Positions 60,831 to 64,000 of a stretch of DNA of 64,000 nucleotides are shown here, piece after piece. The notes beneath the pieces are model-generated. The model had not been told where the DNA came from. It saw only the letters and a program-made list of their open reading frames with translations, and did not search any database. A program made the position numbers and the translations under genes. The first letter of the stretch is position 1, and every line of letters begins with the position of its first letter. The DNA comes from Actinomadura xylanilytica (GTDB taxonomy: Bacteria > Actinomycetota > Actinomycetes > Streptosporangiales > Streptosporangiaceae): NCBI RefSeq assembly GCF_030283145.1, contig NZ_JASNWE010000005.1:1-64000 (forward strand). The letters are read 5' to 3'.

Positions 60831-60849
60831 AGCCCCTGTCGGCGGGGCT
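60831..60849. terminator. Short hairpin between the two DUF4132 copies
   Basis: AGCCCC and GGGGCT flank TGTCGGC. It lies between convergent genes and may terminate either. Confidence 0.4.
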
Positions 60850-60872
60850 GTGCGGGGCCGCGAGGGGCGGGG

Positions 60873-61337
60873 TCAGTCGAACGCGTGGAAGGCGCGGCGG
60901 GCCACCGGCCAGCGGCGGCCCGTGACCATGGCGGACTCGAAGCGGGCGAGCTGGTCGGCCGCGACCGTCCGGACGTCCTTCCTGAGGCCCGCGAACTGCT
61001 TGTGGGCGGCGCGGGCGAGCTCGGGAGCGTCCTTGGCCCCCGGCTTGGGCAGGGACTTGCGGCCCGGGCCGCCCTCGTCGGCGACCGTCGGCCTGAGCAT
61101 CTCGTCGAACCCTATGACGAACCGGCGCGGACCGTAATCGAGCGTGAGCGTCCCGGACGCGGACGGCGTCCACGAGCGCGGGCGTTCGACGGCGGCCTCG
61201 TCCGGCGCGGTCGCGGGCGGGACGTCCGGGCGGTCGCGGCGCGGGTGGCGGGCCCGCCACCAGGCGTCCGGCATGACGAACGCGTCCTCGTCGGCCCCCA
61301 TGTCATCGATCATGAAGATGACCATGGGGGAGATCAC
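60873..61337 (-). pseudogene. Internally deleted, inverted DUF4132 paralog (154 aa)
   Basis: The first 52 residues match the N-terminus of the neighbour (VMPDAWWRARHPRRDRPDVP then PATAPDEAA). From residue 60 it matches the neighbour from about residue 816 (ASGTLTLDYGPRRFVIGFDE, then KDVRTVAADQLARFESAMVT). About 755 residues are missing between them in frame. The match stops after GRRW and the frame ends 11 residues later, so the rest of the C-terminal domain is lost. DNA similarity extends into the 5' leader. It could be a decaying copy or a small truncated regulator of the full protein. Confidence 0.75.
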
Positions 61338-61399
61338 CGACAGGCCCGCCTGGAATCGGTCGACCCGGGCCTCGGGGCCTGCCGGTCATCAGGGGTGGC

Positions 61400-62899
61400 T
61401 CATTCGAGCACGGGTGTCGGGGCCGTCTGCGGGCTCTGGTCATGGCGGCGGGCCCACAGGTAGCCGGCTGCGGCGATGACGGTGATCGCTGCCAGGGTTC
61501 CCAGTGTGAAGATCTCGAAGGTTGGGCGGTCGACGCTCCAGGTCTCCTCGAAGTCGTAGGGGACGCCGAGGGCGCGCTCGATGGTTCCGGGGAACACGGC
61601 GGCCCACGAGCCGAGCAGGACCCACAGGTAGATCAGCACGGTGCAGGCCCAGAGGCCGGCGCGGCCACCCGGGACGCGGTAAGGGCGCTCGATGCCGGCG
61701 TGGCGTGCGCGGAGCCGGATGGCGGTGGGAAAGATCAGCAGATAGCTGAGCAGCAGGGTGGTGACGGCGATGGACAGCACGACCTGGAAGACCGCCGCCG
61801 AGTCACCTTCGACCAGAGCGGTCGCCGCGACGGTGAACACGGTCGCCACGACCCCGGACAGCAGGTTCACGCGCAGGGGTGTGCCCAGGCGGGGGTGGAA
61901 GACGCCGAACCACCGGGGGAAGGCGCCGTCGGCCCCGGCGACCGCCTGGACGCGGTCGGAGGCGATCATCCAGGCGCTGCCCTGTGTCAGCACCACGAGG
62001 ATGAACACCCCGGCCGCGATCCGCAGCAGGGTCGGGGCCGCCGGGCCGTAGACGCTGAACACAGTCGTGACGGCGTCGAGGAAGCCGCCGGCTCCGGAGA
62101 TCTCGCCGGCCGGGACCACGGCGAGGATCGCGAAGATCGGAACCAGGTAGCAGGCCACGGCGACCGAGCCGGAGGAGGCGATCGCGGCCGGCACATCACG
62201 CTCGGGGTTGCGCATCTCCTCCGCGGCGCCGCTCGGCGCTTCGAAGCCCACGAGCGCGAACAGCAGCACCGGGACGACGCCCAGGAACCCGGCCGTGGTG
62301 GGAGTGAAGTCACCGGCGGCGTGACCGTGGACCCCGCTCTTGACCGCGTAGACCGCGACGGTGACGACGAAGACCAGGACGAGCGCGATCTTGACGACGG
62401 CGCCGACGTTGACGACCCACTTGCCGTACTGGAGCCCGACGACGGCGGCCGCGATGGCGAGCCAGATGAACACGATCTTGAAGATGTAGTCGCCGGCGCT
62501 CCCCTCGGCGAGCGGGTGGAGGTAGGTGCTCCAGGTGGTCGCCGAGATGAACGCCAGTGAGCCGCCGAGCCAGATCGGGTTGGTGATCCAGTAGAAGAGG
62601 GTGGACACCGCGGCGGGGAACCTCCCGAACGCCAGGCGCACCCACACGTAGGGGCCGCCCTCGTCGCGGAAGGTGCTGCCGAGTTCGGCCATCACCAGCG
62701 CGTAGGGGAAGAGGAACCCGATCGCGATCACGACGGACCAGGTGAACGCCTGCGCACCGCCGGTACCGGCGATCTGCGCGATGGTGTCGATACCGATCAC
62801 CGCGCTGATGGTCAGGAACACCAGATCGAAGCGGCCCAGACTCTTGCGCAGAACGCCGCCGGGCTCGGTTCCCGTGCCTGCTGCCGGCTGTGGTGCCAA
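61400..62899 (-). CDS. APC-superfamily amino-acid permease
   Basis: TTG 62899 has AAGGAGAG five bases upstream; 499 residues, about 12 hydrophobic helices. The opening LGRFDLVFLTISAVIGIDTI is the APC consensus start with the unwound helix-1 region, and VPVLLFALVGFEAPSGAAEE with MRNPERDVPAAI is the typical helix 6 segment. ACTVLIYLWVLLGSWAAVFP is near the C-terminus. It imports an amino acid, amine or related compound; the ligand is not apparent. A hairpin lies between it and the thioesterase gene upstream. Confidence 0.9.
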   Translation of the reverse strand: MAPQPAAGTGTEPGGVLRKSLGRFDLVFLTISAVIGIDTIAQIAGTGGAQAFTWSVVIAIGFLFPYALVMAELGSTFRDEGGPYVWVRLAFGRFPAAVSTLFYWITNPIWLGGSLAFISATTWSTYLHPLAEGSAGDYIFKIVFIWLAIAAAVVGLQYGKWVVNVGAVVKIALVLVFVVTVAVYAVKSGVHGHAAGDFTPTTAGFLGVVPVLLFALVGFEAPSGAAEEMRNPERDVPAAIASSGSVAVACYLVPIFAILAVVPAGEISGAGGFLDAVTTVFSVYGPAAPTLLRIAAGVFILVVLTQGSAWMIASDRVQAVAGADGAFPRWFGVFHPRLGTPLRVNLLSGVVATVFTVAATALVEGDSAAVFQVVLSIAVTTLLLSYLLIFPTAIRLRARHAGIERPYRVPGGRAGLWACTVLIYLWVLLGSWAAVFPGTIERALGVPYDFEETWSVDRPTFEIFTLGTLAAITVIAAAGYLWARRHDQSPQTAPTPVLE

Positions 62900-62938
62900 G
62901 GCTGCTCTCCTTCGATCCGGGGGGCGGGCCCGGCGGGC

Positions 62939-62968
62939 CCCGGCGGACCGAAGTGACGGTCCGCCGGG
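62939..62968 (-). terminator. Hairpin between thioesterase and permease genes
   Basis: CCCGGCGGACCG (62939-62950) and CGGTCCGCCGGG (62957-62968) pair perfectly around AAGTGA, 25 bp past the thioesterase stop and 40 bp before the permease start. It may end or attenuate read-through into the permease. Confidence 0.65.
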
Positions 62969-62993
62969 CCCCGGGCCCGGGGAGGGCCGGCGC

Positions 62994-63497
62994 TCAGCCG
63001 TAGCCGAGGCCCCAGGAGTCGCGGGACGGCCGCGCCATCGGGACGGTACTCGGATCGCGCGGGACCGGCGGCAGCCCGGGACGGAGGAAGTCGCCGTCCT
63101 GCGCGCCCGACTCCAGCAGCAGCTTGCGCTCGTGGTCGTTCCACGGGCGGGCGTCGCCGTTGCCGGGATCGACGTTCACCACGGTCAGGACGCCCCGCAC
63201 CGCCTCGGTGCTGCCCGCGGCGACCTCGAAGCGGTAGCGCATGGACGTCCGGCCGACGGCCTCGACGAGGAGGCGGGTCTCGACCACCTCGTGCCGCCAC
63301 AGCCGCCGGTGGTAGCCGGCCGTGTACTGCACCCGCGGCATCACCGGCAGGTGGTCGAGGCCGACCCGGTGCAGCAGCGTCTGCTCGGCCGACTCGACCC
63401 AGCGGATGACCGTCGAGTGGTGATAGTGGCCGGTGACGTCGGTGTCGCACAGCTCGATCCGTTGCAGGACGCGGACGCTCGCCGGTTCCCCGGACAT
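62994..63497 (-). CDS. Acyl-CoA thioesterase-like protein (4HBT hotdog fold)
   Basis: ATG 63497 has GAGGTGA five bases upstream; 167 residues. The hotdog signature is visible: ELCDTDVTGHYHHSTVIRWV, followed by ESAEQTLLHRVGL and RVQYTAGYHRRLWRHEVVET, with the usual Asp in the DxDxxGH region. Members hydrolyse acyl-CoA thioesters; the substrate is open. A C-terminal Pro-rich tail of about 40 residues follows the fold. It is divergent from a TetR gene across a 233-bp region with an inverted repeat. Confidence 0.85.
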   Translation of the reverse strand: MSGEPASVRVLQRIELCDTDVTGHYHHSTVIRWVESAEQTLLHRVGLDHLPVMPRVQYTAGYHRRLWRHEVVETRLLVEAVGRTSMRYRFEVAAGSTEAVRGVLTVVNVDPGNGDARPWNDHERKLLLESGAQDGDFLRPGLPPVPRDPSTVPMARPSRDSWGLGYG

Positions 63498-63614
63498 GGG
63501 ACTCACCTCGTGTTTTCGGCAGGGGATGGGGTGAACGAGTTGAATTCTGAACTGTTCGTATCCGGAGAGCAAGGAATCGGTAACTCTGCGTGGCGCGTGT
63601 CGCGCCCCGGTCGC

Positions 63615-63636
63615 CGGTGTTGTCACCGGGTAACAC
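63615..63636. promoter_or_regulatory. Inverted repeat between thioesterase and TetR genes
   Basis: GGTGTT (63615-63620) and AACACC (63631-63636) flank a ten-base spacer. The site is a plausible TetR operator in the divergent region, about 95 bp before the regulator start. Confidence 0.4.
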
Positions 63637-63730
63637 CCCGGATAGCGTTCGGCTATGCGAGCCACCCTCGACCGGCCACGGCCCCCCGACTCCGCGCACC
63701 CGGCCCCGCCCCGCGTACGGTGAGCGGATC

Positions 63731-64000
63731 ATGAACGGCGGGACGAGCACGCAGACGGCGGCGCCGCGGCGCGACCCCGGTCGGCGCCGCGCGCTGCTGG
63801 AGGCCGCCGACCGGGTGATCCAGCGGGAGGGCCCGGAGGCGTCGATGGCCGCCATCGCCGCCGAGGCGGGGATCAGCAAGCCGATCCTCTACCGCCACTT
63901 CGGCGACAAGAGCGGCCTGTACCAGGCGCTGGCCGAGCGGCACACGCGCAAGCTGATCGAGGGGATCCGGGCCGAGTTCTCCCGGGCCGGCTCGATCCGC
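63731..64000 (+). CDS. TetR-family transcriptional regulator (partial)
   Basis: The ATG at 63731 and the first 90 residues are visible before the window ends. The N-terminal HTH is standard: GRRRALLEAADRVIQREGPE then MAAIAAEAGISKPILYRHFG and DKSGLYQALAERHTRKL. The ligand domain is outside the window. It is divergent from the thioesterase gene and may repress the thioesterase/permease genes. Confidence 0.92.
   Translation, partial: MNGGTSTQTAAPRRDPGRRRALLEAADRVIQREGPEASMAAIAAEAGISKPILYRHFGDKSGLYQALAERHTRKLIEGIRAEFSRAGSIR

Noticed and set aside
60780..61463. A 227-codon plus-strand reading opposite the truncated DUF4132 copy
   Set aside because: Its translation is the complement of the clear DUF4132-like frame, with abnormal composition. 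The minus strand carries the recognisable protein.

Overview
The window is very GC-rich (roughly 70 % or more), has dense coding with many GTG/TTG starts behind GGAGG-type ribosome binding sites, and carries several genes that look leaderless. The gene content is that of a filamentous or mycelial actinomycete: a ClpC tail, a RamB-type regulator divergent from isocitrate lyase, GpgS, a coenzyme-F420-type luciferase-like oxidoreductase, mutAB-meaB, PucR regulators, a CGNR regulator and an HGxxPAAW-type small membrane protein. My best guess is an Actinomadura-like member of the Streptosporangiales. That placement rests on gene style only. I see no insertion sequence, prophage, CRISPR array or rRNA. 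This is mostly ordinary chromosomal DNA with some gene decay and duplication.

Region by region. 1-3.7 kb: ClpC tail, a hypothetical gene, an eroded short-chain dehydrogenase, a CASTOR/POLLUX-like ion-channel protein and a helix-turn-helix-like hypothetical. 3.8-9.3 kb: a PucR regulator divergent from a NAD-dependent DNA ligase, then an MFS transporter divergent from a CGNR zinc-finger regulator across a perfect 12-bp inverted repeat. 9.3-9.5 kb: tRNA-Gln(CUG) and tRNA-Thr(CGU). 9.5-15.7 kb: DoxX, a LysR/EamA divergent pair, a GCS2-type ligase, a SnoaL-like protein, two small membrane proteins and an acyl-CoA dehydrogenase. 15.8-20.8 kb: mutA-mutB-meaB, an overlapping methylmalonyl-CoA mutase operon. 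20.9-24.2 kb: a tandem GNAT, a membrane-anchored pseudokinase and a gene apparently split by one in-frame TAG. 24.3-26.2 kb: an atypical tRNA-Asn, an HNH endonuclease and a secreted coiled-coil protein.

26.3-35.5 kb: a Gfo/Idh/MocA oxidoreductase; a two-gene signalling unit made of a response regulator/glutaredoxin-like/thioredoxin-reductase-like fusion and a cNMP-domain histidine kinase; a class II aldolase divergent from a second PucR regulator; an LLM oxidoreductase, an SMR pump and two hypotheticals. 35.7-41.7 kb: aldehyde dehydrogenase, a secreted alpha/beta-hydrolase and membrane proteins. 41.8-47.2 kb: an SsuABC/TauABC-like importer divergent from a CitA/CitB-type two-component system that probably senses or controls it. 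47.1-51.4 kb: a three-gene ABC-2 exporter and a secreted M1 peptidase. 51.7-57.1 kb: aceA/ramB (glyoxylate shunt and its regulator), gpgS and an acyl-CoA dehydrogenase.

57.4-64.0 kb: a 1123-residue DUF4132 protein faced, tail to tail, by an internally deleted inverted paralog; then an APC permease, a hotdog thioesterase and the start of a TetR regulator. Metabolically, the acyl-CoA dehydrogenases, thioesterase, isocitrate lyase and methylmalonyl-CoA mutase operon fit growth on fatty acids, branched-chain amino acids or propionate. No single clear novel system stands out. The best leads are the redox two-component fusion, the DUF4132 inverted pair, the pseudokinase, the amber-interrupted gene and the C33 tRNA-Asn.
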